DNA from: CAYTED01 sp964404075
GTDB taxonomy: Bacteria; Patescibacteriota; Minisyncoccia; Moranbacterales; UBA1568
Direction of reading: 5' to 3'
Length of the DNA stretch: 12,473 nt
Assembly (NCBI GenBank): GCA_964404075.1
Contig: CAYOIM010000027.1
Location: 1 to 12,473 of the forward strand
Below the pieces are notes generated by a model. That model had not been told where the DNA came from. It saw only the letters and a program-made list of their open reading frames with translations, and did no database searches. The position numbers and the translations under genes are program-made. Below, in pieces: positions 1-5,437 of this stretch; the stretch's first letter is position 1; each line of letters begins with the position of its first letter.

Positions 1-212
1 GCATTCCTATCGAGAATAAGAAGTCTGATGGTTCCCGTCCTAATTACTTAGGCGAGAACGGAAGCGAAAGATGGTGCAAATGCCTCTGCAAATGCGTTCT
101 TTGCCTTTGTGATGAAGTTTGCATGTATCATCGTGAAAGACTTTTTGCGATGATTCTTTCAACATCGGCTTGCCTATTTTGAATGAGCACCCTGTCGAGT
201 CTAAACAACCCC
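1..212 (-). ncRNA. ssrA: tmRNA (transfer-messenger RNA), 5' part; 3' part lies beyond the left edge
   Basis: tmRNA rescues stalled ribosomes by acting as tRNA-Ala and then as a short mRNA. On the minus strand the RNA begins near 212 with GGGGTTGTTTAGACTCGACA, which matches the conserved tmRNA 5' end (GGGG acceptor strand, then UCGACAGGG). An H-type pseudoknot typical of PK1 is visible: 161-155 (TGAAAGA) pairs with 140-134 (TCTTTCA), and 154-148 (ATCATCG) with 133-127 (CGATGAT). A GCA resume codon follows at 122-120, about nucleotide 91 of the RNA, the same place as in E. coli; its upstream TACAT resembles E. coli UAGUC. Helix 5 around the tag stop is also visible (CCTAA/TTAGG). The other pseudoknots, the TPsiC arm and the CCA end are outside the window. 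The gene lies directly downstream of smpB on the same strand. The exact 5' end could be off by a few bases. Confidence 0.93.
48..122 (-). other. tmRNA proteolysis-tag reading frame (24 codons plus stop)
   Basis: Reading starts at the GCA resume codon (122-120) and stops at TAA (50-48). The tag starts ANFITKAKNA, continues with alternating Ala and Phe, and ends FASVLA. Tags normally end in small hydrophobic residues (often ALAA) recognised by ClpXP-type proteases; this one ends VLA, which is related but not the usual form. At 24 residues it is within the known range but long. The GCAAAC start is the same as in E. coli. Confidence 0.85.
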
Positions 213-214
213 AG

Positions 215-231
215 CCATCGTGAAACGATGG
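215..231 (-). other. 6-bp hairpin just upstream of the tmRNA 5' end
   Basis: CCATCG / CGATGG with a 5-nt loop forms a perfect hairpin ending two bases before the GGGG that starts tmRNA. It could be part of the 5' leader of the tmRNA precursor removed by RNase P. There is no U-tract on either side, so a terminator is unlikely. A weak -10-like TAGAAT on the minus strand (246-241) would start transcription just before it, but no convincing -35 is present. Confidence 0.4.
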
Positions 232-346
232 AAATCCAAAATTCTAAATTTCAAATTTCAAATAAATCACAAAAATCAATTTCCAAAAATTTTGGATTTC
301 GAATTTGAATTTTATTTGGAGCTTGTAATTTTGAATTTTGAAATTA
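232..346. repeat. AT-rich smpB-ssrA spacer made of heptamer-like repeats and a palindrome
   Basis: This 115-base stretch codes for nothing. It contains AAATTTC-type heptamers (about 245-262), a perfect 7-bp inverted repeat around one base (TCCAAAA at 282-288, TTTTGGA at 290-296), and TTTTGAA heptamers near 330-343. Related heptamers occur at 8679-8706 and 12443-12470. The spacer probably holds the tmRNA promoter, but I cannot identify one firmly. Confidence 0.7.
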
Positions 347-790
347 TTATGACTTGAGCATGCGACTCATGTTGCGACTGTCATCCCGTTTTTTGATGGT
401 TTCCCGCTTATCAAAAGCCTTTTTCCCTTTGGCAACGGCGAACTCCAGCTTCACGAGCTGTCCCTTAGTATACAATCGAAGAGGGACCAATGTCAAGCCT
501 TCGACGCGCGATTTTCCTATCAGGGAGCGGACTTCCCGTCCTTTGAGGAGGAGCTTTCGGGATCGCGACTCATCGTGCTTGGTATCACGATGCGCATGCT
601 GGTACCTCGGGATGAGGGCGTTCGTGAGGTACAGTTCGCCCCCCTTGACGGTGACGAAGCTTCCCTTGAGGCTCGCGTGACCGGTTTTGACGCTTTTTAC
701 CTCGGATCCGGTCAATACCAAACCCGCCTCAAAGCGATCCGTGAGAACATAATCAAAAGTCGCTCGTTTGTTGGTGGCGATAGTAGTCAT
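347..790 (-). CDS. smpB: SsrA-binding protein SmpB
   Basis: SmpB binds the tRNA-like part of tmRNA and delivers it to stalled ribosomes for trans-translation. The 147-residue product has the family's normal length and conserved blocks: an N-terminal NKRATFDYVL strand, EAGLVLTGSEVKSVKTG (about 22-38), the SRSRKLLLKGREV segment (about 76-88), TLVPLRLYTKGQLVKLE, and AKGKKAFDKRETIKKRD near the C-terminus. The basic tail (to KS) is the part that enters the mRNA channel. The start ATG is at 790-788; no strong Shine-Dalgarno sequence precedes it. The gene lies 134 bases upstream of the tmRNA 5' end on the same strand, so both components of the rescue system are linked here. It is divergent from argS, with 93 bases between the two start codons. 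Confidence 0.97.
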   Translation of the reverse strand: MTTIATNKRATFDYVLTDRFEAGLVLTGSEVKSVKTGHASLKGSFVTVKGGELYLTNALIPRYQHAHRDTKHDESRSRKLLLKGREVRSLIGKSRVEGLTLVPLRLYTKGQLVKLEFAVAKGKKAFDKRETIKKRDDSRNMSRMLKS

Positions 791-800
791 ATGGCTTCAG

Positions 801-825
801 TATGAAGTATCGGCTATGAAGTATC
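801..825. repeat. 11-bp direct repeat between smpB and argS
   Basis: TATGAAGTATC occurs at 801-811 and again at 815-825, with a 14-bp period, in the divergent intergenic region. It resembles the other short repeats of this window (for example the ACTAAATACT-type units at 4100-4126). It may be a remnant of a spacer repeat, or a binding site between the divergent genes. Confidence 0.6.
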
Positions 826-839
826 AAGAGGGAGAAGTC

Positions 840-868
840 TTTTCTTTTCGGCTTTTTTCGGCTACGAT
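840..868 (+). promoter_or_regulatory. Weak candidate promoter of argS
   Basis: A -10-like TACGAT (863-868) lies 15 bases before the argS ATG and resembles the other promoter candidates here (TATGCT followed by GGGG, TACACT followed by TGGG). The 17-bp-spaced -35 position reads TTTTCT, a poor match. It would give a leader of only about 9 bases, so GGGGAG at 869-874 might be incomplete as a ribosome site. This is a low-confidence call. Confidence 0.3.
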
Positions 869-883
869 GGGGAGTATCCGAGT

Positions 884-2488
884 ATGAAGGAAAAAATAGC
901 GCACATGATTGAGGCGACCATACGCCACTTGCAGGAGACAGCGATGTTCCCTGTTTGTGATATTCCTGTGGTCGAAGTCGTCCGCCCGAAAGATGACCGA
1001 TTCGGGGATTATACGAGCAGTATCGCACTGGTGCTTTCGCGGCCGGCGAAAAAGAGTCCGATGGAATTGGCAGAGATGATCAGCCAACAGATAACAATAA
1101 ACACAAAACAGGAGACTCCCTTTGAAAAAATAGAAGTCGTGGCGCCGGGATATCTCAACTTCACATTTTCGCGGACGCACCTGACGGGTGTTATCAAGGA
1201 GATCCTGGAAAAGGGATCGGAATACGGCGCGTCGGCTATCGGTGTCGGGAAGAAGGTGAATAACGAATTCATTTCCGCCAATCCGACGGGACCGCTCCAT
1301 CTCGGCAATGGTCGGGGTGGGTTCTTCGGCGACTCCCTCTCCCGTGTTCTTCGGAAGGCGGGGTATGTCGTGACGAATGAATACTATGTAAATGATGCGG
1401 GGGAGCAGATATTGAAGCTGGGGCAGAGCGTCTTGAAAGAGAGTGGGGCGGTGTATACCGGAGAATACATAGATCAGTTAACAGTGAGCAATAAACAAGT
1501 AACAGTAAAGGAAACCGGGGAATGGGCGCTTGGTGTCGTGCTCGAGGAGATGATCAAACCGACGCTCGAGGAGAAAATGAGTGTGCATTTCGATCGTTTC
1601 GTATCGGAAAAAAAAGATATTATCGATGCGGGATGGATAGAGAAGGCTCTCTCGATATTGAATGACAGGGGGAAGGCATTCGAATTGGATGGTGCGCTTT
1701 GGTTGCGAACGACCGAGTACGGCGATGACAAGGACCGCGTACTCGTGAAGAGCGATGGAGTGAAGACCTACTTCGCCTCGGATTGCGGATATCTCTTGGA
1801 GAAAATGAGCCGGGGTTTCGATGTGCTGATAGAGACCTGGGGTGCGGATCATCACGGGTATGTCAATCGCTTCCGTGCGGCGGCACAAGCGCTCGGATTT
1901 TCCGGCGAGCTCCGGTTCAATATCGTCCAGCTCGTACGGCTCATGAAGGATGGAAAGGAAGTGCGTATGAGCAAGCGGGAGGGGAATGTCGTCACGATCG
2001 ATGAGCTCGTGGAGAAAGTCGGGAAGGATGTCACCCGATTCTTTTTTCTTTCGTATGCGGCGGATTCGCATTTGAATTTCGATCTCGCCTTGGCGGAGGA
2101 GAGGTCGCAGAAGAATCCGGTCTTCTTTGTGCAGTATGCCCATGCCCGTATCGCCAGTATCCTGAGGAAGGCGTTCGAAGAGAACATCACTCCTGGTATC
2201 GGGAATCTCGATCTTCTGAGGACGGAGGGCGAACGGACGCTCCTTCGTGAACTCGAGAAATTTCCTGAGCTCCTCGCATTGATCGCGGAGGAGTATTCGG
2301 TGCATCGCCTCCCACAGTATGCCATCCGTTTGGCAGATCGATTCCATTCCTTCTATAATGAATGTATCGTAGTGGATGCCGAACACCGGACGCTCTCGGA
2401 GGCGAGGCTCGCGCTCATCACCGCGACGAAAATCGTGCTCTCGGAATCCCTTTCTCTCCTTGGCGTCGATTCGCCGGAAAAAATGTGA
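884..2488 (+). CDS. argS: Arginyl-tRNA synthetase (class Ia)
   Basis: The enzyme charges tRNA-Arg with arginine using ATP. The 534-residue product has the normal domain order: N-terminal Add-1 domain (about 1-115, ending KVNNEFISANPTGPLH), a Rossmann catalytic core with the HIGH-type motif HLGN at 139-142, a KMSKS-type motif MSKREGN at 362-368, and a DALR anticodon-binding domain (FFVQYAHARIASIL near 414, ending LLGVDSPEKM). HLGN rather than HxGH is a known ArgRS variant. The ATG at 884 is preceded by GGGGAG (869-874), which supports this start. Two AACA-rich stretches are coded within it, at residues about 67-77 (in Add-1) and 198-210 (QLTVSNKQVTVKE in the catalytic core region). Both look like in-frame insertions of the spacer repeat type. 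Confidence 0.97.
   Translation: MKEKIAHMIEATIRHLQETAMFPVCDIPVVEVVRPKDDRFGDYTSSIALVLSRPAKKSPMELAEMISQQITINTKQETPFEKIEVVAPGYLNFTFSRTHLTGVIKEILEKGSEYGASAIGVGKKVNNEFISANPTGPLHLGNGRGGFFGDSLSRVLRKAGYVVTNEYYVNDAGEQILKLGQSVLKESGAVYTGEYIDQLTVSNKQVTVKETGEWALGVVLEEMIKPTLEEKMSVHFDRFVSEKKDIIDAGWIEKALSILNDRGKAFELDGALWLRTTEYGDDKDRVLVKSDGVKTYFASDCGYLLEKMSRGFDVLIETWGADHHGYVNRFRAAAQALGFSGELRFNIVQLVRLMKDGKEVRMSKREGNVVTIDELVEKVGKDVTRFFFLSYAADSHLNFDLALAEERSQKNPVFFVQYAHARIASILRKAFEENITPGIGNLDLLRTEGERTLLRELEKFPELLALIAEEYSVHRLPQYAIRLADRFHSFYNECIVVDAEHRTLSEARLALITATKIVLSESLSLLGVDSPEKM
1084..1113 (+). repeat. AACA-rich micro-repeat inside argS
   Basis: The bases CAACAGATAACAATAAACA and their continuation are made of AACA/ATAACA units, unlike the GC-richer codons on either side. 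They encode about QQITINTKQ in the N-terminal domain of ArgRS. The composition matches the segments at 1475-1510 and 6122-6150. Confidence 0.5.
1475..1510 (+). repeat. AACA-rich micro-repeat inside argS
   Basis: The stretch consists of CAGTTAACAGTGAGCAATAA followed by ACAAGTAACAGTAAAG, so AACAGT occurs twice. It encodes QLTVSNKQVTVK, between the conserved GEYI and the helix starting TGEWALG. The flanking codons are GC-rich and the repeat is not, so an in-frame insertion is likely. Confidence 0.6.
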
Positions 2489-2516
2489 GAGGGGGAAATG
2501 GCGTGAAGAAAAAAAT

Positions 2517-2639
2517 ATGAAACAGAAAAAAAGGTCGCTTGATGATGAGATATTCTCCTTTATGGTGAAGGTCATGGGGGCGCTCGTCCTCATCCTCATC
2601 GTCGCGGTGGGTGTCGACATCGCGAAATCGTTTGGCTAA
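2517..2639 (+). CDS. Small single-pass membrane protein (40 residues), function unknown
   Basis: A 40-codon frame starts MKQKKRSLDDEIF, with a basic and acidic N-terminus. One strongly hydrophobic helix follows (about residues 15-35, MVKVMGALVLILIVAVGV), then the short tail DIAKSFG. This layout suggests a small inner-membrane protein with the basic end in the cytoplasm. The open frame extends upstream into argS, but that part is arginine- and serine-rich antisense-like sequence, so the ATG at 2517 is the better start. It begins 28 bases after the argS stop and ends 12 bases before the phosphatase gene, consistent with one transcript. GAGAGGGGG just after the argS stop is purine-rich but rather far away. 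I recognise no family. Confidence 0.55.
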   Translation: MKQKKRSLDDEIFSFMVKVMGALVLILIVAVGVDIAKSFG

Positions 2640-2651
2640 AGTATTTTCGGC

Positions 2652-3230
2652 ATGGGGACTCCTTCGCCACAACTGACGCTCTACCTCGTACGGCATGGCG
2701 AAGCGGAACACAATGTCCGCCAGATTTTGGATTCGCTCGCGGGGGATGAAGCGTATGCGTTGACACCCCGGGGGCGGGAGCAGATCGTGGCCGTGGCGGA
2801 GGCGATCGCGCTCGACGGTCCGATCGATGCGATCATCGCTTCTCCGTTGCCGCGGACCCGCGAGACGGCGGCGATCATCGCGAGGCGGAATGGGGATGTC
2901 GAGGTATGGTATGATGTGCGTTTGCGAGAGACGGATTTCGGGAAGTGGGAGGGTCAGCCGATACAGAAATTTTTTGAAAAATATCCGAGTCCGGAGATGC
3001 GCATCGAAACGGATGGGGACGATGGCCTGGAGAGTTTCGTGATGGAGCGGGATCGATGCGCGGCATTTCTCGCGGATCTGAAGATGCATCTTCCGGGGAA
3101 ACGCGTCGTCATCGTCTCGCATGGCGATACGCTCGAACAGCTTCATGGGCTCATCATGGGCGAGACGGTGGGGGTAGCCGCGGTCGGTTGGAGCCCTCAT
3201 CGGGGCGAGATGATAAAAATGAAATACTGA
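2652..3230 (+). CDS. Histidine phosphatase superfamily protein (phosphoglycerate mutase-like)
   Basis: Members of this superfamily transfer or hydrolyse phosphate through a phosphohistidine. The 192-residue product has the N-terminal signature LVRHGEAEHN with catalytic His15, the SPLPRTRETA motif (64-73, Arg68 phosphate pocket), LRETDFGKWEG (91-101) with the acidic Glu93, and VSHGDT (155-160) with the second catalytic His157. Every key residue is present, so it should be active. Length fits the cofactor-dependent PGM/broad-specificity phosphatase (GpmB/CobC-like) branch. The substrate cannot be told from the sequence; a glycolytic mutase is possible but unproven. No clear ribosome site precedes the ATG at 2652. 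The next gene starts one base after the stop, so the two are probably co-translated. Confidence 0.9.
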   Translation: MGTPSPQLTLYLVRHGEAEHNVRQILDSLAGDEAYALTPRGREQIVAVAEAIALDGPIDAIIASPLPRTRETAAIIARRNGDVEVWYDVRLRETDFGKWEGQPIQKFFEKYPSPEMRIETDGDDGLESFVMERDRCAAFLADLKMHLPGKRVVIVSHGDTLEQLHGLIMGETVGVAAVGWSPHRGEMIKMKY

Positions 3231-3231
3231 T

Positions 3232-3894
3232 ATGTCTCTGAAAAAGAAATACCGAAAGAGTGCGGAGGATTGGGGTATGAGCGAGGGAGAATTTGAGCTT
3301 TTTCGAAGTCTCTCCACTCCACAAAAAATCCAGGACTTTCTCGACAAACTCCCGCGTAACAACGAGAAGAAGACTCGTACCTGTGCCTCACCGCGTGTCG
3401 CTCTCCGCGAGAAGAAAGCGCACTGTATCGAAGGGGCATGCATCGCCGCGCTCGCGCTCTGGATACATGGGGAACGACCTCTCCTCCTTGACCTCAAGGT
3501 GGCGAAACCCGACGAGGATCATGTCGTCGCGCTGTACAAACAGAATGGGTATTGGGGGGCGATCAGCAAGACGAGTCATCCGGTACTTCGGTTCCGCGAT
3601 CCGATTTATCGGACAGTCAGGGAGCTTGTACTCTCCTATTTTCATGAGTATTTTCTCCCTTCCGATGGAAGGAAATCGCTTCGGACCTATTCCCGACCTT
3701 TTTCGCTCAGGCGATTCGGCACGGAGTGGGTGACGAGGGAGGATGGGCTGTGGGATATCGCATCGGAATTGGATCAATCACAGCATTACTCGATCGTACC
3801 GGATGTCAACAAACACCTCTTGCGGAAGGCGACCGAGATAGAGGTCGAGGCGTATAAACTCAATGACTGGCCATCATCCGATCCGCGGACATAG
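3232..3894 (+). CDS. Hypothetical protein with a transglutaminase-like Cys/His arrangement
   Basis: The product has 220 residues, no signal peptide and no membrane segment. The middle part resembles the transglutaminase-like (papain-fold) superfamily: AHCIEGACIAALALW (63-77) with a Cys at the start of a helix (Cys65), then LLLDLKV (84-90) and EDHVVALYKQNGYWGAISK (95-113) with His97 at the start of a strand. The conserved-looking tail SHPVLRFRDPIYRTVREL and YFHEYF follows. From memory, similar hypothetical proteins with a Cys-His pair and the RDP(I/V)YR segment occur in various bacteria, but I recognise no named function. The third catalytic residue is not obvious; Asp123 is a candidate. The N-terminal 50 residues are charged and helical. 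The gene starts one base after the preceding phosphatase gene and ends at the promoter of the T-box unit. Confidence 0.7.
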   Translation: MSLKKKYRKSAEDWGMSEGEFELFRSLSTPQKIQDFLDKLPRNNEKKTRTCASPRVALREKKAHCIEGACIAALALWIHGERPLLLDLKVAKPDEDHVVALYKQNGYWGAISKTSHPVLRFRDPIYRTVRELVLSYFHEYFLPSDGRKSLRTYSRPFSLRRFGTEWVTREDGLWDIASELDQSQHYSIVPDVNKHLLRKATEIEVEAYKLNDWPSSDPRT

Positions 3895-3920
3895 ACATCT
3901 TCGGGGATTTTTGGTATGCT
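3892..3920 (+). promoter_or_regulatory. Promoter of the T-box/ileS unit
   Basis: TAGACA (3892-3897, five of six matches to TTGACA) is followed after 17 bases by TATGCT (3915-3920), with an extended -10 TGG (3912-3914). Transcription would start near 3927, just before the riboswitch. The -35 overlaps the stop codon of the preceding gene. Confidence 0.65.
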
Positions 3921-3926
3921 GGGGTT

Positions 3927-4190
3927 ACAATCTCGAAAGGTTATGATGGAGTTTCCGCCCAGGGCGGATACAATCGCTCCGGAACCGCGGAAAGAAAGTG
4001 TGTACAGCACGACTAGACTCCGCCGGGTGCGCCCGTAATAGCAGGAAAGAGGGTATTTTGTATCGTGTATTTCGTATTATGTATGAGATTGAGTCTCTCT
4101 ACTAAATACTAGATACTTAATACTAAAGCAAGGTGGTACCACGATTTTATCGTCCTGAGCATGGTTTTGTGCTCGGGATTTTTTGTTTTT
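3927..4190 (+). promoter_or_regulatory. T-box riboswitch, isoleucine type, transcription-attenuating
   Basis: A T-box leader reads the charging state of a tRNA. A short specifier stem pairs GGAG (3948-3951) with CTCC (3977-3980); above an internal loop, TCCGCC (3954-3959) pairs with GGCGGA (3963-3968). The 3' side of the loop, TACAATCG, carries ATC (3973-3975), an isoleucine codon followed by a purine. A second stem is possible between 3985-3991 and 4019-4026, then a CGGG/CCCG hairpin at 4024-4035. The T-box itself is AGG (4131-4133), TGGT bulge (4134-4137), ACC, then ACG/CGT and CCT (4141-4156); TGGT is complementary to the ACCA end of tRNA-Ile. The antiterminator shares CGTCCT with the terminator at 4153-4190, so the two structures exclude each other. 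The downstream unit contains ileS, which fits the specifier. The linker 4058-4127 is spacer-repeat sequence. Confidence 0.88.
4153..4190 (+). terminator. Intrinsic terminator of the T-box leader
   Basis: TCCTGAGCA (4153-4161) pairs with TGCTCGGGA (4170-4178), nine pairs including one G-T, around an 8-base loop. TTTTTTGTTTTT (4179-4190) follows. Its 5' arm overlaps the antiterminator, as required for attenuation. Confidence 0.9.
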
Positions 4191-4192
4191 GT

Positions 4193-4825
4193 ATGATCAA
4201 ACCGGATCGAAAACCGTATGGGTATCGGGAATTGCTCGTTTACAAGAAGGCGGAGCAGATGCAGATCCATTGCTCGGAGCTGACGCACCGGTTTTCTCGG
4301 ACGAAAACGCTCATCGCGCTTGCGGATCAGATGGATCGATCGGCGCGTTCGGTGAAACAGAATATCGTGGAAGGATGGAAACGGAATACGAGTCAGGAGT
4401 ATTATGATTTTCTTGGATTTTCCATGGGCGCGAATACGGAGCTCGAGGAGGATTGTGATGATATTTGGAAAGGGATGTACCCGGAACTCTTGATCGAAAA
4501 GGGAGTAATGGGCGAAAGGGGAGTCGAAAAGGGCGAAAAGGGATTAAAGGGGGATATTGAGAAATTGAAATTCTATCCCATTGATCCAGACTTGCCACCG
4601 GTGGTGAAGCTGAAACTCCAGTGTAAGGAACTGAATTATCTTCTTACCCAATTACAGAAATCGCTCGTTGAGAAAATGGAGACCGAGCATACTCTCCCAA
4701 TGCGTGATATTCTGCAGAAGCAGGCCATGGAGAAACAAAAGCGTGAAGGCGATTTCGATGAAGATTTCCTGAAGCCTCTTGGTATGAAACGCCTCCCGAA
4801 TGGTCAAGTCGTGAAGGATGAATAA
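4193..4825 (+). CDS. Four-helix-bundle protein (23S rRNA intervening-sequence protein family) with C-terminal extension
   Basis: Residues about 10-95 match the four-helix-bundle family (S23/IVP type): YGYRELLVYKKAEQM, then LADQMDRSARSVKQNIVEG (43-61), and SQEYYDFLGFSMGANTELEE (67-86). Family members are usually 110-130 residues; this one has 210. After a low-complexity linker (102-123, rich in EKG/GEKG) comes a second part (129-210) with PVVKLKLQCKELNYLLTQL. It resembles the 'four helix bundle suffix' domain that follows such bundles in some bacteria, but I place that only tentatively. I chose the ATG at 4193 because an upstream in-frame ATG (4133) lies inside the T-box and the family alignment starts here. 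It begins 3 bases after the terminator T-run and has no Shine-Dalgarno sequence. The function of the family is unclear. Its place as first gene behind an Ile T-box, ahead of ileS, is unusual. Confidence 0.85.
   Translation: MIKPDRKPYGYRELLVYKKAEQMQIHCSELTHRFSRTKTLIALADQMDRSARSVKQNIVEGWKRNTSQEYYDFLGFSMGANTELEEDCDDIWKGMYPELLIEKGVMGERGVEKGEKGLKGDIEKLKFYPIDPDLPPVVKLKLQCKELNYLLTQLQKSLVEKMETEHTLPMRDILQKQAMEKQKREGDFDEDFLKPLGMKRLPNGQVVKDE
4496..4555 (+). repeat. G-rich low-complexity repeat within the four-helix-bundle gene
   Basis: GGCGAAAGGGGAGTCGAAAA, GGGCGAAAAGGG and GGGATTAAAGGGGGA follow one another, all variants of (G)GGCGAAAAG. They code for the EKG/GEKG linker at residues about 102-122. The last unit (4540-4554) matches the reverse complement of 4900-4918 in 13 of 15 bases. 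Confidence 0.65.
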
Positions 4826-4923
4826 TATAAAACCCACCCCTTTTTTTGTCCCCTTTATACCATTTCCCCCTCCTGTTTCGTACCCCTTTTCTTCACCCAT
4901 TAAACCCCCTTTAACCCCATTGT
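4826..4923. repeat. C/T-rich spacer repeat between the four-helix-bundle and Nudix genes
   Basis: This 98-base spacer is almost all C and T on the plus strand, with recurring ACCCC, CCCCTTT and the unit TTAAACCCCCTTTAACCCC (4900-4918). There is no hairpin typical of a terminator and no ribosome site for the next gene. It is the reverse-oriented partner of the G-rich repeat in the preceding gene. Confidence 0.7.
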
Positions 4924-5433
4924 ATGCCTCAGATGCAGAGCCCCTTCAAAAGCACCAAAGAATCCCCATACCATCTTTCCGTGGGAGCGGTTCTTGTCGA
5001 TAAAGAGGGACAAATTGCATGTCATTATTTTAAGAAATTCCAGGTGACTGGTGAGGATCAGAAATATGATGATTTTTACATTCTCATGCGTGAAACGGTT
5101 GAGTCGGGGGAGGGTTTGGAGGAAGCAGTATTGCGTGGTATCAAGGAGGAATTCGGTGCGACGGGGGAAATCGAAAAATTTGTCGGAACACTCCTCACGA
5201 AATTTCCTCGAGGTGATGTTTGGATTGAGAAGACAACCGCGTATTTTCTCATACGATTGAAAGACTTTGATATTAATAACCGCATTTTCGATGATTGTGA
5301 GAAAGAGAGCATCATTCAATGGCAGCCGATAGATTTCCTCATTTCCAAGATGGAAACGCAGGGGCAGAGATATGAGAGGACGGATCTCGATGAATCAGAA
5401 ATTCTCAAGAGAGCTAAAAAGTATGTATCATAA
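4924..5433 (+). CDS. Nudix-like protein with a degenerate Nudix box
   Basis: Nudix proteins hydrolyse nucleoside diphosphates linked to other groups. The 169-residue product has the fold's first strand (YHLSVGAVLVDKEGQIAC, 16-33) and a Nudix-box region at 56-78 (RETVESGEGLEEAVLRGIKEEFG). Compared with GX5EX7REUXEEXGU, the leading Gly is Glu57 and the first Glu of REUXEE is Gly72. Glu75, Glu76 and Gly78 remain. The replaced Glu is one of the metal ligands in MutT, so activity may be reduced or changed. The C-terminal part (SIIQWQPIDFLISKM) is typical of Nudix domains. The start could also be the ATG at 4933. Neither has a Shine-Dalgarno sequence. It ends 4 bases before ileS and is probably co-transcribed with it under T-box control. 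Confidence 0.82.
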   Translation: MPQMQSPFKSTKESPYHLSVGAVLVDKEGQIACHYFKKFQVTGEDQKYDDFYILMRETVESGEGLEEAVLRGIKEEFGATGEIEKFVGTLLTKFPRGDVWIEKTTAYFLIRLKDFDINNRIFDDCEKESIIQWQPIDFLISKMETQGQRYERTDLDESEILKRAKKYVS

Positions 5434-5437
5434 TCCT

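Noticed and set aside
1478..2620. 380-codon open frame on the minus strand opposite argS
   Set aside because: It is antisense to a clear arginyl-tRNA synthetase gene, its product is rich in Arg, His, Ile and Leu without any family motif, and codon bias of argS explains the open frame.
2418..3497. 359-codon minus-strand frame across the phosphatase gene
   Set aside because: It crosses three plus-strand genes with good family evidence and has arginine-rich shadow composition.
4133..4192. Upstream in-frame ATG for the four-helix-bundle gene
   Set aside because: It lies in the T-box bulge and the terminator; translation from there would cross the regulatory hairpin.
5372..5437. Longer ileS starting inside the Nudix gene
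   Set aside because: It overlaps the Nudix coding region by 62 bases with non-family residues; MTFKKVDPKMNFPKMEEEIL begins at 5438.
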